Assembly (NCBI GenBank): GCA_018136815.1
Contig: CM030934.1
Location: 900,979-964,978 of the forward strand
Origin: Isochrysis galbana
Taxonomy: Eukaryota > Haptophyta > Isochrysidales > Isochrysidaceae
Direction of reading: 5' to 3'
Length of the DNA: 64,000 nt
Each line of letters begins with the position of its first letter. Position 1 is the stretch's first letter. Positions 42,291 through 54,700 of this stretch are shown piece after piece. A program made the position numbers and the translations under genes. The notes beneath the pieces were generated by a model, which worked only from the letters and a program-made list of their open reading frames with translations, had not been told where the DNA came from and ran no database searches.

Positions 42291-44292
42291 CCCTGGTACC
42301 CCGGTATAAAAAAAAAATATTCTTGAAGATGCCTACTACTTTGCTATCCTCCGCCCCGCGCCTTGGGGGCTGCCCCTGACATCGCCCTTGCCCCACCCTC
42401 TCTCCCCTTTCGCACCCCCCCTCGGTCCTTTTTGTTCGGTTTCGGGGGGTCGACCCATGTGCACTACTTTGGGTCTGGCGTCAGGGGGGGGGGGCGGGCC
42501 TTTCGGCTCGCCGTTGCTGTGAGGCGCTTTGGGTTGCGCCTCTTTGTGGGGGCCCAGCCTTGCGGCTTTCCCCTATGGGTGGGTCTTTAGGGAGTTTCTC
42601 CTCCCTTGTAGCCAGGGCGCCATCCCTGGTCGCTCGCATGTTCCTTGTTTTCTCGTACGAGGATGTGTTCGATCTCCAGTTTCTGCGTTGCTATCTTTAG
42701 GGTATGGCTTGGTGCTAGTGTGTCGTTGTCTATTACGTCGAATAGAGGGCGGAAGTCGCTGGTGTTTATCCGTTTTTTTGGTTGTCGGCCCATGTCTGCT
42801 TGGGCTCTTCTGGCCGCGTCAGTGGAGTTGCCGAAATGCGCTGCCTTTACTAGTGCGGTGTATCTCGTCAGTATTCTTCTTTTGATTTGTTTGCTATCAA
42901 ATGTTATGTTGTCGAAGTGTACTCTGTAAAAATCTGTTAGAATGTATCTCCATGCTAGGATGTATAGTATTTCTCTAGAGTGTGGCGAGTGCGTGTTGGG
43001 GAGTATGAACAGTCTATCTACTGCTTGGTCGGTGGGAGTCGAAACGTGTTGAGTTGGATGGTATTCTGTCAGTTCGTGTATCATGTCGAATATGTCGTCT
43101 AGCGTCGGGCATGTCCCAAGGTGCGTAGATGATTCGTGTGATTGTTTGCAGAGTCGGCACGTCGGGTCTCTTCCGGGGAATCTGTTATGTGTCCCTATTC
43201 TACGATGCGTGATGTGTTGGAAGTGCAAGTATGAGTCTCTCGCCGTCATCATTGGGGAGGTGTATATGCGTGCCAAGTGCTTCCACGTGTTCTTATCGAC
43301 CGGGAGTCTGTCCTTCCATCGTTGGGGCCCGTTCTGGGTTTGTGTTCTGGCGTCGAGTTTCTGGAGGGCTTTCGTTAGGTGCTTCACTTCCGTTTTGTCT
43401 AGTGGTGTGTTTCCGTCTAGTGTGTACTCTTCCGGCAGGGGAAATTCCAGTATCCTGTTTCCTTTGTATCCCTCTCCCCACTTGGCGGGGGGGTACACGT
43501 CTAGGTCGGATGGTGTGCCTCGCAGCCGTTCTCCCATTATGGGCGTGCCCAAATACGACAGTTCTACTTCAAACCATGCTCCTTTGTGGTGCATGTAGTA
43601 TTCTCCATTTTTGTCTATGCGGATTTCTGGTGGGGGCTCTATTTGTTCTTCCGCGAGGGCCGCGTCGTTACTGGGCTGTCGCGCTGGGGGCGGCGGGCTG
43701 AAGGTCGAGCATTTTAAGACGTCGGCGTGGTCGACTATCAGTTGCCACGAGTCTAGGAATTTCTCTTTGTGGATGTATTCACCTTTGAATTTTGTGTATG
43801 TATCGTTGTTTGGAAAGCAGCTTTCGCATTCTTCCCTTGTGAAGGGAGTGGCGTTCCCGTCTGAGTAGACGTTGTGTACCATGTTGCAGTCTAGTGCGCT
43901 CCACAATTCCGTCCACGGCGGGGGTACTCGGGGGCCGCGTATGTTAGGGTTGTGCCAGATGGGTTGTGAGAGTGCTCCTGCTTCGCTCAGGCTTAGCCGG
44001 GTGAGGGGGAGTGTGCGGATGGTTTCCAGTGCGTTCTTCCAGAAAGGGGGGAGGCGGCTTGCTCCGAAGATTCCGTCTGTTAGTCTGTTCGTGGGTATCG
44101 TGGATAAAACTGCCGCCCTGCCTAGGCTGGTTCTACAGAACCACGCGTCGAGGACTTGTTTCCAGTTAGCTTGTCGGGGGTCTAGATAATTAAGTATCCA
44201 TTTGGCACGCAGCGCTTTTACATGGTTGGTCCAATCTATAAGTCCTAGCCCCAAATTCGGGCCGTTCGAGGTGTCCCTGGTACCCCGGTATA
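42291..44292 (-). mobile_element. 5'-truncated LINE between 18-bp direct repeats
   Basis: CCCTGGTACCCCGGTATA occurs at 42291-42308 and again at 44275-44292 and encloses the LINE 3' portion, as expected for a target-site duplication. The body is 42309-44274. Its 3' end on the coding strand is T-rich, not a poly(A) tail: the plus strand shows an A run at 42307-42316. A second, more decayed fragment of the family lies at 2362-2870. Confidence 0.75.
42587..44274 (-). pseudogene. LINE ORF2 C-terminal part (post-RT region and zinc knuckle)
   Basis: An open minus-strand frame of about 560 codons lies inside the element. It begins just after the reverse transcriptase, with the thumb-like GLGLIDWTNHVKALRAKWIL conserved behind LINE RT domains. 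It then runs through a region of no known fold and reaches a CCHC-type knuckle: CRLCKQSHESSTHLGTC, followed by ILAWRYILTDFYR. The fingers and palm of the RT and the endonuclease are absent because of 5' truncation. The first 14 codons of the open frame come from flanking DNA and the direct repeat. It cannot mobilise itself, although the frame is unbroken. Confidence 0.8.
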
Positions 44293-44834
44293 TCACTCGG
44301 ACACCTGGCTCGTCAGGCATGGCGGGATTCCGGGACTGAGGACTGAAACGTTGTGTCCAATTAGCTAGTGGCTAGTGGGGTTGGCTAGGATATGACATTA
44401 ATTATTTTCTTTTTCTTTCCTAGCCCTAGCTAGTGCTGGTGGCTGGTGGCGATGGCGATGGGGGTGTGCGCGGTTGCGGTTTTGGGCCGGGCCAGAGTTT
44501 CGTTTGAGACCCACCCAAATTTTGTTTCGATATTTCGCTTCCCTTGACCCAAATTTTGCAGCTTATTTCGACTGAAATTCGACCTTGCACCTTTAATTCG
44601 ATCGAAATATCGACATTTTACATTTTGCTCTTCGGCGTGCCAGGCGAGGCGTATTATTAAGTGCTAAGTGCACGAGGCATAGAAATGATAGAAATTTTCT
44701 AGAAATGGCAGCATCACACTGTACATCACACAGCTCTACAAGTCAAACCTGAGAGCCCACATGACACATATGTGACCACAGCCCCACACATCTCACATCT
44801 CGTCGCAACCCGCACGATTGAGCTCAAATCAGCA

Positions 44835-45142
44835 TCAACCCACGATCCTCTTGTTGTACCAACTCATCAAAGACACTTGCAGATGATCGGACAATGCACT
44901 AGCTTGCATCTCACCATACATGACACGAAGCAAAGAGAAAACTCGTTCACACGAGGCAGAATTCGGAGTAATAGCAAAAGCTACACGCGCTGCCTCCGCC
45001 CACGCCGGAAAAGACTCGCCGTTGGCGCGCCACCAATCCAGCACTCCATCCGAAAAATCCTTGACATCCAAGACGTTGATCGCGGCATGCGCGGCCGCGC
45101 TCATGTAGGCAGGCAACTGCGCCTTCAGAGCATTCGGGTCGA
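44835..45142 (-). pseudogene. hAT transposase C-terminal dimerisation domain (hATC)
   Basis: The frame reads VIDPNALKAQLPAYMSAAAH, then VLDWWRANGESFPAWAEAAR, and then the diagnostic SASCERVFSLLRVMYGE with a C-terminal helix ending LMSWYNKRIVG. This is the hATC domain, which mediates transposase dimers. It lies one base-frame away from the N-terminal part at about 45142. Confidence 0.85.
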
Positions 45143-46298
45143 TAACTCGAGTTCTCTCTGAGCGATCTGCGGGATGTATGTGGCTCTAAGGTGAGACTGA
45201 TGGGTCAGTGAAGCATCTCCGCCGCGTTCGAGCAGCTTTCGAAGGAATTGAATACGCTCAAGAGGGATCCCTGCATGGAGGAAACATTCAACAACTCGAT
45301 AGCGCAAGAAATGTACATCGGCCGGAAGATTGGCGCCTACTTCGTCGGTGTTCCGTGCGAAGTACTCGCCGAGCTCTCCAACGAGCTGAGAGTCGGATTC
45401 GTCGCGCTTATGCAAGGCAGCGACGGCTGTGATGTGAGAGGCGTACATCACGTGTGCACGGATCGAGCTCTTGATGTTGGGCAAGGTCTTCTTGCATGCT
45501 GCACAAAAGAGCAGTCCTCCCGACTCACGAAGCGATTGTTCGGGAAATTCACGGATGCGCTGCGCCAGCGTTACCTTGGACTCTTTTGTTGTCCGCGGGC
45601 CAGCCTGCCGCCCGCGGACACCCGCTGGTGGCTTGAGCTTCCTCTTGCGTTCACGCTCGTGTTCCGCCATCTCAGGCAGTTCCACGCCGAAGATGCCGCG
45701 ACGCGGTTGGGGATTCCCCGACAGCCGCGGAGAACGACGCAAGCCAACCTTCTGAAGGGACGACGTGAGCACCCAGCGCTTCTTGCGTTCCATCGTGGCT
45801 GCCGCGCCAGCGCCCTTCTTCACCTCCCAAACTATCCGCACCCGGCCGTCGTCGCGAGCTGCCTCAGCCACCTCACACTCGCCCACCGATATGTGAATTG
45901 CAAGTTGTCCTGGCAAGAAGGTCGCCTGCGCAGATGGGGATGGGGATGAGGGTGTGGCCTGGCCTTCCGTACCTCCACCTGCACGGCTGCGTCGTTCTCG
46001 GTCTTCCCGTGTCGTCCCATCCTCCTGCATCTCCCTATCGAGCTCGTCCTCCGAGCTGGTCTCCTCCTCCTCCTCCTCCTCTACTACCTCTTCCGATACG
46101 TCGCTGTCGTCGTCGTTGTTCGTGCACGACAATGCGCTCTCTTCCCCCATCTCGTCCGACTCAATCACCTCTTCCGGGAGAGGATCATGGGAGTGCTGCT
46201 CCGAGCTACCATTGCCGCCCTCGCCGCCGCCCTCGCCTTGCACCGCGCCGCGTCTTGGCCGCTTCCTGAGGCCTCCTGCTCCTGCCGGCGGGCCGCCC
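45125..46298 (-). pseudogene. hAT transposase N-terminal part
   Basis: The frame opens at the terminal repeat. The likely protein starts near MGGPPAGAGGLRKRPRRG. It has an acidic stretch, basic patches, GLRRSPRL and RGIFGVELPEMAEHE, and then a BED-like zinc finger (LLFCAACKKTL with the later histidines in SIRAHVMYASH). After that comes the hAT pre-core region HFLRYRVVECFLHAGIPLER and the block ending IPQIAQREL. In active hATs the DDE/RNase H-like core would follow. Here the frame meets a stop at 45125 while an adjacent frame reads directly into the C-terminal dimerisation domain. The core has been deleted and the join is out of frame, unless splicing restores it. Confidence 0.8.
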
Positions 46299-46445
46299 AT
46301 CGCTCCCACACGCCCAAATTTCGCTGCCGCGGCCGCGGGGTCCCGTTGCCCCAACCAAATCCCACCCAAATTTCGGTCAAAATTTTTATTTCGTTGACGG
46401 ACCCAAATTTTACAAAAAATTTTGCGAAACTCTGGCCCGGCCCAA

Positions 46446-46759
46446 TTGCGGTTGCGGTTGGTGCATGACTCCTCCGATGTATGTAGGACGGTCAAACAGT
46501 GATTTATAACTACTAACATGTGTGTGTGTGGGGGGGGGGGGCTGCATGTTTTGACCGTTCTCCGAAGCCCAAGAAAAAACTCCTGGAGGGATGCTAGCCA
46601 TAGCCAACCAAGATACTCTACAAGACTACGTAGTAGTATAAATATTTCTTAAAGATCTCAAGGCTACTTGTAGTCTCTCCCTCTCTCTCCCCTCGCCTTC
46701 CGCGCCCCCCCCCCACCGCGCGCGACGGTCGGCCCCGCGGCCTCCAGAGTGAGAAGCCG
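46446..46759. other. Short intergenic region upstream of NAD synthetase; small inverted repeat
   Basis: GGACGGTCAAACA at 46488 and TGTTTTGACCGTTC at about 46549 form an inverted pair about 75 bases across. GGTCAAACA-like words also occur near 41616 and 57708. CT-rich sequence directly precedes the start codon. Confidence 0.5.
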
Positions 46760-49700
46760 ATGTCCTTCGTTCGGCTTGCCACGTGCAACCTCAACCAGTG
46801 GGCGATGGACCTGCGCGGCAACCTCTCACGCGTGTGTGCCTCCATTGCCGACGCTAAGGCCGCCGGGTGCACCTTCCGCACCGGGCCAGAGCTCGAGCTC
46901 AGTGGCTACGGCTGTGAGGACGCTTTTCTTGAGCCGGACACCTTCACCCACTCGTGGGAGATGCTTGCCGAGCTTCTGAGCTCATCGCTGAGCGAGGGGA
47001 TCCTGTGCGACATCGGGATGCCCGTATTGCATCGGAACGTCGCGTACAATGCGCGCGTCCTTGTCCTCAACCGCAAGGTGCTCGGCATACGACCAAAGAT
47101 CTGCCTTGCCAACGATGGCAACTACCGTGAGATGCGCTACTTCACGCCGTGGTACATCAGCCCGGATCGCCCAGGCTTCGGCGAGCTGGAGGAGTACTTC
47201 CTCCCGCGCTCGATCCGCCAGGTCACTGGGCAGGTCAAGGTGCCCATTGGCATCTTCGCTATCGCGGCTGCTGACACTGCCATCGGGTTCGAGTCGTGCG
47301 AGGAGCTCTTCACGCCGCTCGCACCGCACATCGGTCTTTCGCTCGACGGTGTGGAGATCATCGCCAACGGATCGGGCTCGCACCACCAGCTGCGCAAGCT
47401 GCAGACGCGCATCGATCTCGTGCGCGGCGCCACCGAGAAGGCGGGAGGTGTCTACCTCTACGCCAATCACAAGGGTTGCGACGGCGGCCGGCTCTACTTT
47501 GATGGCTGCGCAATGGTGTGGGTTAATGGGATGCTCGTAGCGCAAGGGTCGCAGTTCGAGGGGCTCGACGAGGTCGAGACAGTGGTCGCGACCGTCTCGC
47601 TCGCCGATGTCCGCGCCAAGCGGGCCAACTTCATCTCGCGTTCGTACCAGGTCGGTCAAGTTGCTGCTAGGGCTTGCACGTGCCGTGCCCTAGCTTGTGC
47701 GTCGCCCGTGCTGCCTGCTGAGCGAGCTGTTCCCAGGATCATCCACTTTCTCCCTTAATGGTGCCTCTTCCAGGCGGCATCCGCCCCATCGGTCCCGCGC
47801 ATCGAGATCGACTTCTATCTGACCCACAGCTCACAGCTCAGCATTCAGCCCTCGGTGCCGCTGCAACCGAAGTTGCATACTCCCATGGAGGAGATCGCTC
47901 TCGGTCCATCCGGCTGGCTCTGGTGCGGCCTTAGCCTTACATGACGGGCCTTACATAACGGTGTCGTGCGGAGTGGGCGATGGGCGGGTGGGATGCGATC
48001 GGGCTCGATCACTGCTCCTTCAGCACTCCGTGTGAGCGAGCGCCCCTATCCCTCTAGCAATTGAAAAAAAATGAGCTCCTCATCATGGGTTGTGCGTGTG
48101 CCTTCGATGTCGTGAGCCACCTGGGCCACAGGAAATGGGCCGCTCATGTTGCCTGCTGACGGCACTACAGGGATTACTTGCGCCGCTCCGGTCAGCGCGG
48201 CTACTTTCTACCGCTGTCCGGTGGGGCGGACTCGAGCTCGACGGCGGCCCTGGTTGCCATCATGTGCAGACGTGTAGTGCATGAGCTTTCGCACGGCTCT
48301 GAGCGCTCGAGGTGCGGGACATTGGCATGCGTGACCCACGCCAAAACCAAACGCCCCTTCAGAAAGCGCTCGATCTGCCCGGAAGCACCATCAGAATCAT
48401 CACGATGACGTGTTGCAACCTTGCATGCCTCAGGGCCCAGGTCCTGGAGGACATCCGCAGAGTGACCAAGCGCCCCAACTACACCCCTTCTGACGCTCGA
48501 GACTTATGTAGCAAGATATTCGTCACTTGCTACATGGCATCCGAGTAAGTGCCGCCGCCATGAATCGGCAGGCCACGTACGCCTACGGTCGCTGAACCAG
48601 CCATCGAAGCCCTGTTTAGTTCGCGCGAGCATCGGTATTCCGTCAGGGTGCATGCCGCAGTGAAATCTACCCCCTCGCGCCATCACGCTTGGGCCACCTC
48701 TCCTCGCCCGCAAGCTCGACTGACACGGCTAGAGCGTCAAAATGACTCCATCGGCTGTCTCCAGGTTTTCGGGTTCAGAGACGCGCGAGCGTGCCGCCCT
48801 TCTGGCCGAGGACATCGGTGCGGTCCACACGTCCATATGCATCGACAAGATCAGAAGCGCCATTTGCGAGACGTTCGCAGATGTCGCCGTGCACTCTGGT
48901 GGCGTAAGCAAAACGAACATGAAGACCCAACCGGCCATGAAGTCGCAGCCATCGAACTACGAAGAGCTCGTTCAGAACCTCGCTTTGCAGAATATCCAGG
49001 TTACTTCCTCCCTGCGTGTCGAGCCATAGTCGCCCCTCCCGTGCCACTAGACAGCAAGATGCTCCCTCCACGCTTCCCTCCAAGCTTCCCTCCACGCTTC
49101 CCCCCACGCTTCCTTCATGCCGCTTTCTGGGTGCGCTCAGGCCCGGTCTCGTATGGTAATGGCCTACTTCATGGCGCAGCTCATGCCCTGGGCCACAGAT
49201 GGCGAGGAGACCACCGCCGGCGGCTCCCTGCTCGTTCTCGGTTCCGCCAACGTAGACGAAGCCCTCCGCGGCTACTACACAAAGTATGACTGTTCAGCTG
49301 CGGACATCAACCCTATTGGTGGTATCAACAAGCGTGACCTCAAGTCGTTCCTCGAGTGGGCAGCCGACGCGCACGGTATCGGCGTGTTGCGGCGCGTTGC
49401 CGACGCACAGCCTAGTGCCGAGCTGACCGGAGCCGAAGGAGCTCAGGTAGACGAGGTCGACATGGGCATGTCCTACGCCGAGTTGAGCGATCTCGGCCAC
49501 TGCCGCAAGGTGAGAAGCAAAAGACGAGCGCAAACAGACAACCACTCTTGTAGGGTCGCGGGCCATCTTTTCCGCTTGTGCACAGACATTGTGGCACAGA
49601 TGCTTCGCGTATGTCTCGCATATCCGAATGCTCCCCTCCCCCCCCCCCCCCCCCCCGCGCGCGCTCACCACCGGATGGAGGTGGAGCGATGCGGTCCGTT

Positions 49701-50467
49701 CTCGACATTTCTCAAGCTACGTCATCGATGGAATGACGGTCGCACTCTCACACCGTCCATACGCGCCAAGGGCCCCGCCGAGCCCAAAACTTTCGATGAG
49801 CAGGTAAGGACGGGGACGTACTTGTGTGAAATCAATCCGCGCCATCAAGCCCTGCCGAGATGGCGATCCAGCCTCTTGACTCTTGTGGCACGTCCACCAC
49901 CACGAGCGTAGGTTGCACAAAAGGTGAAGGACTTCTACTTTTTCCATGCCATTAATCGGCACAAAATGACGACGCTCACGCCTTCCTACCACGCCGAGAA
50001 CTATTCGCCGGACGACAATCGGTTCGACTTGCGTCCCTTCCTACAAAATCCAAGGTGCGCACTGGCATAACAAAGAGGGAGGCTCGCTTTTGAATGGTAG
50101 GGAGCATGGTGGCTGTTGTGCACGAAGGCAGTAGTGTCCTCGCGGACGGTGCTGGGCCAAAGCCGCTTCGTCAAATCCAATCTGCCTGAGCGCGAGGCGT
50201 GCCGCGCATTCCTAGTCCTTCTGCTTATGCGCAGCCCAACATGCACCGTGCAAATCGTCGGGCCTCAGGTTTGAGCATCCTTTCAAGGCAATCGACGAGG
50301 TTGTGGCTAAGAGCGCTACCCTTAGGGCTGAGGCATCATCGGGAGGCGATCACTCGAAGTCGATTTCGGCTCGCCTTGATAGCAACGGGTCCTATGAAGA
50401 TGGGAGTCGCATAGAGACTGAGGGTCCCAGCGCGTCTCAAAGTGGGAGAGGAAAAAGGAAACGGTGA
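46760..50467 (+). CDS. NADSYN1: Glutamine-dependent NAD(+) synthetase, nine exons
   Basis: Exons are about 46760-47650, 47774-47922, 48171-48311, 48434-48544, 48765-48999, 49141-49509, 49681-49803, 49912-50054 and 50269-50467. All join GT-AG in phase. Exon 1 is the nitrilase-like glutaminase: catalytic Glu in [12 protein letters not shown], Lys in [16 protein letters not shown], and Cys in the GFESCEELF nucleophile elbow. Exon 2 carries [12 protein letters not shown]. Exons 3-5 start the synthetase with the ATP P-loop [13 protein letters not shown], then [10 protein letters not shown] and NLALQNIQ. Exon 6 has [36 protein letters not shown] and [11 protein letters not shown]. Exon 8 ends with the [20 protein letters not shown] block. 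It makes NAD from nicotinic acid adenine dinucleotide with ammonia channelled from glutamine. The C-terminal tail in exon 9 is Ser-rich and ends in basic residues. Confidence 0.94.
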
Positions 50468-50608
50468 ATCACGAACGGATGGCTGCGACATTTGCAGAGA
50501 TACAAAAACGCGCGCGTGATTTGAGCGATAGGGTCGGGGGACGGTGCGTTCACGACCCGCGATAACATGGCCGTTGTTCAACCGTAGATTTACATGTGTG
50601 GTGCATTC

Positions 50609-50690
50609 AACTATCGTTAAAATGATGGGGTCATGGAGAGCGCACCATACACCTCCGCTCCCCTCCTCTCCGGCCGCCTGGGCTGCTACC
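50609..50690 (+). repeat. Dispersed repeat family E, copy 3
   Basis: It starts AACTATCGTTAAAATGATGG, continues GGTCATGGAGAGCGCACC, and has CCGCTCCCCTCCTCTCC as in copy 1. Confidence 0.7.
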
Positions 50691-50978
50691 GCGCGACGCA
50701 AATCCGCCAGTCACCGTGGATGGACCGCAGAGTCTGAGGTTGACCGACAGGCCACCTGGAGCCAGAGGGGAGTCCGAGCCTAAGAAAAAATGCAATTTCC
50801 TGATTTTCCAAATCCCTCTAGCCAGCCACACCAAACTACTGCGAGAAAAATTCTTAATATGCTCGCCACGCGCACGGCCCTGCAGCCAAGTATCTCGCTG
50901 TAGGCCTGGGTAAAAATATATGACATATTGAACTACATATTTGGGTCAACTTTTCCAAATTACATATCATTACATCAT

Positions 50979-51013
50979 TAGAGGGTGCAACCTCAAGTTT
51001 GGTTGTTTTTTCG
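50979..51013 (+). repeat. Family D single arm, copy 3
   Basis: TTAGAGGGTGCAACCTCAAG, then TTTGGTTG and a T run, match the left arm at 29309 with one or two changes. Confidence 0.7.
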
Positions 51014-51757
51014 GCATTTACGCGATGCTCTTTGGTATCGACATACACCCATCAGATTTGCAGAGTCGCCTACGATCCGAGGGCAGACTTGGTGCTGTGT
51101 GTGAGACGTGGATCGTCATTTCAACGAGATATCGACCCTGCCCAAAATCGAGTGAATGGAGTAAGACCACGTGTGTGTTTCAACATGTGAAGTGTCAAGT
51201 TGAGTCAAGTAACCTCCAGGTGACAATGAAAGGGGTGTTAGCAGGGATGGGGGTAATTGAACGCTTTTGGTCTCTTTGCAGCAGCTCTCGCGGCCGCTTC
51301 TGCTCTCGTCGTTGGTCATGGCCCGATCGGCCGGCGCGGCGGCAGGAGAGGAGGGGAGCGACGCGCGCTCCATGAATATCAGTCCTCTAACTAATAGACC
51401 AACTAGGCTTGATTGTGGCACTACCACGCTACCGCCTCTACCTCTGCACCTAAAATGATCGTTTTTAAGTGCAAGCAAGGATATTTGGCACATGCGCGCG
51501 CATGCGGACGCAAGAGGCGGAAACGCTAGAGCTAAAGACGAGGGGAGGGACATAACGCGCGTAACACCAATACCTACATCATCTAGCACGAATGCGCGCC
51601 GTAACCGCGTGCGTACCCCTCCCCTCCCCGGCAGCGGCAATGAGGAGCCAAAGTAAAAAGCAAGAGTTAAAGGAAGCGAACAAGCTTGGTGATCAGGTAG
51701 TAACCATGCCGGTTCTCGTCCACAACGTGCGAGACCCGCCTAAGATCGAGCGCGACA

Positions 51758-54700
51758 TCATGGGCGCAAAGCGTGCCGGGCCTTCTCTAGCACATCACTG
51801 CGAATTTTGGGGTAATCCGGATACTGTTGCAATACAACGTGGCAGACGTCAATGGCCTCCACATACTTCTTGGCCTTTAAATAGTTGAAAGACAGCTTGT
51901 ATCCTACCGCTGCTGACGCTTCGCTGTCGTAGCTCCATGCCTTCTCATAGTGAGACGCTGCGTCTTTATACGACATCTCCTTTTCCTTGACAACGCCTGT
52001 ACGGAGAGCGTGTAACGATGTCGGCCAGACCATCGTCACAAGAGTCGACAAGTCTCTACATCGGGCATCTAGAAAACATGTATACGGGCCCACGGAGCGG
52101 CGCAAGCAGTCTCCATTGATCCTTAGGGCCAGATATGACCAAAACCTGGTTGGCTCACACAAGCCGCCTTGTAGGACAGACAGTGCCAAGGCGAGTGCCC
52201 GAGGAACGGCATCCAATGTTTCACGGGGCAGAATGCTCTTACCTAGGAACTCCCACGCCTTGGCGCAGGACTTGTTGGATGCAAGGCAACGTCGGCACAA
52301 TTCCTCCGCGAGGTCATACTTGCCAGATACAACGTACACGTCAGTGAGCATGAGCCAACCGCGCTCAAAGTCATCGGCGAGCTCAGCGACGAAGGGCATC
52401 TTAGCTATACGCTTCAAGTGATTGCGCGCCTTCGGGGCCTGTTTGAGCATCAGATAGCATTGCGAAAGGCACACCATAGCTGGAACATACTCTCGTTCAG
52501 TGTTGAGAAGCTCAAGCAACATGGACGCCGCCTTCTCCAAGTGCGACCTCGTTTTATAGCACATCAGTGTGTAGCACTCGAGGACCTGTTGCCGAGGCGA
52601 TGGTGGTAACTCGCGCAGGAGCCTCTCTGAGGCCAACACCCCTTGCCCGGGCTCGGAAGACTGATCTAGCGCCATTTCGTCCCAGTTCGTCTCGTTCTCC
52701 GGGTTGAGGTAAATTTCGATCATGTTCTGGATCGCCACTGGTCCCCACTCCGCGTCTCGCCGTGCAAGGTTGAGGTCTTTGAGCGCAGCTCTAGGGTTAT
52801 TTTGGAAGCGATGCAGCACGCCGCGACACAAGTGGAAGCCCGCCTGGCAGGCCGCATTCGACGACGAGCGTTCAGCCCGCGTGAAGTAGCGTTCAGCCTC
52901 TTGGAGTCGGCCAGCACGGCGCAGGACCTGCAATAGCCTGGCGAGTGCCCGGAAGTCGGCCGGTTTCTTGTCAAGCTGCGCGGTGAAATGCTGGCATGCG
53001 GAGTCCCAGTCGCTCGCTTGCAGCATCAAGTCAGCTAGCATCATCGAGGCTGCGTTGTTCCCAGGATCAACACGCATAAGCGTTGTGCAAATGCTCTCAG
53101 CAGCATCAGTCTCACCACGGGATAAGTGTATCCGCGCGAGTGCGACTGAACTCCTCTCTTGGCCCTCGTCGTTCCGAAGCGCCTCCTTGTAGAAATCCAT
53201 CGCGGACTCGACCTCATGACTTGACTCGTGATGGGCGGCAATTTCCGCACAGATTGTTGCAGTGATCTGTCGTTGCTCGATAAGGAGATCGAATGCCTCA
53301 GCGCGCATGCGCGCAAGCACATTGCTTTGTGCCGCACGCGCTTTCATCAATGTCGCCAGGGTTTCCTCTCGGTTTCCGCGGGCTTTGTGTACTTGGGCGA
53401 GGAGCGTCATGGACTTGACTTGCTGCATTGCCTCACCAAGGTCTCGTTCGACGGCAACAAGCTGAGATAACAGACTGCCAAGCTCACTCTCAGCCTGATC
53501 ATACCTCTTGAGCTGCAGGTACAGCTCCGCAAGCTCATGCCGAAGCCCCGTCTGAGAGGGATCTTTCTGCACGGCAGACGAATAGTACTCGATGGCTTTG
53601 ACGTATTCATGTGTCGCGACGAGGACCTTGCCGATGCGAGACGCAAGCGTGGAGTTCCCCGGACTCTTGGCGAGGGCTTTCTCGAAGGCAGCTATCGCGT
53701 CCTGGGGCTCGCAGATATGCATGTAGGCTTCGCCGAGCATCACAAATGAGGCCGCGGTTGGGTTTGCACGTACTACATCTCGGTGACACTGAGCGTACTT
53801 GTGCCGGTCACCACGGTAATTTAGATAAAGACTTGCCAGCTCCTTGCGCGCCATGAGGTAGTGCGCGCTGTCGTTTGGAATGCTCGAGAGCATTTGCAGT
53901 GCCTTCTCAACGTTGCCGCCCTTGAGCTGCAGCTGTGCGCTTGCGATCATGACACGGCCCTCTTGCGACCCTCCCGCAAACTCGATGATTGCTTCTTGGA
54001 TCAGCTTCTTGGCCTCCTTCCGCTCATTGAGCTCTAGCTTCACCTCGGCGAGCTGCAAGAAGATAGAGCAGCGATCATGGTCGCTCAGATCAGCGTTTGC
54101 CGCTTTGCCCCCACGTCCGCGCACAGAACTCGACGGGGCCACACCAGGGAGCTTCATAGCAGCCTCCAGCACCTCCGCGGCTTCTTTGACATCGCCCTGT
54201 GTATAGAGCACCTTGGATTTGATGAGCGCAAACAGTGGCGACTCGCGCACCGCGAAATTATGCGAAAGAGCCTGTTCAAGTACGGCGTTTGCCTGCGAGA
54301 ACTTCTCCTGTCGCGAAAAAATCTGGGCTTGGAGCAGTGAGGCTGCCATGAATGCGGGGTCCATCTTTGTGCAATACGAACAAGCGCGACTCGCAGCATC
54401 GTAGTCGCCACTGACGAAGCGGGCCCGCGCAACAAGCATGTGCCCTTCTAGGAGCCCGGGAACCCGTCGCATCAAAAAGTCAAGGGGCCCATAGAGAGCC
54501 GCTAGCGACTGGGAATCGTCAACCTGAGGGGGGAAGAGAGAGCCGGCAGCAGCGGGGCGGTCTCAAAAGGTGCAGGGAGGGGGAGAGAGGTGCTCACGAG
54601 GGTCGTCGGGCGCACAGCCTCCGTGTTCGTACCTCGGTCTCAGTGCTAAAATGCTTGAGATACTCGCGCGCTATGTCGAGGATCACGTCAGGCTTCAGCT

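Larger units (their letters stand above)
44482..46445 (-). mobile_element. hAT-family DNA transposon, intact ends, internally deleted
   Basis: Both ends carry the same 21-base terminal inverted repeat beginning TTGGGCCGGGCCAGAGTTTC. Immediately outside, TTGCGGTT stands at 44474-44481 and at 46446-46453: a perfect 8-bp target duplication, the hallmark of hAT insertion. The element is 1,964 bp. It encodes the N-terminal and C-terminal parts of a transposase on the minus strand but lacks the catalytic middle, so it is non-autonomous. Diverged ends of related elements are at 15880-16012 and near 24279. Confidence 0.93.
50468..51757. other. Intergenic with family E and D repeats
   Basis: No gene is recognised apart from the repeats at 50609-50690 and 50979-51013. 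The frame at 51116-51640 has no domain. Confidence 0.5.

Noticed and set aside
48742..49029. A separate small gene
   Set aside because: Its core is exon 5 of NAD synthetase, shown by splice sites and the family blocks [10 protein letters not shown] and NLALQNIQ.
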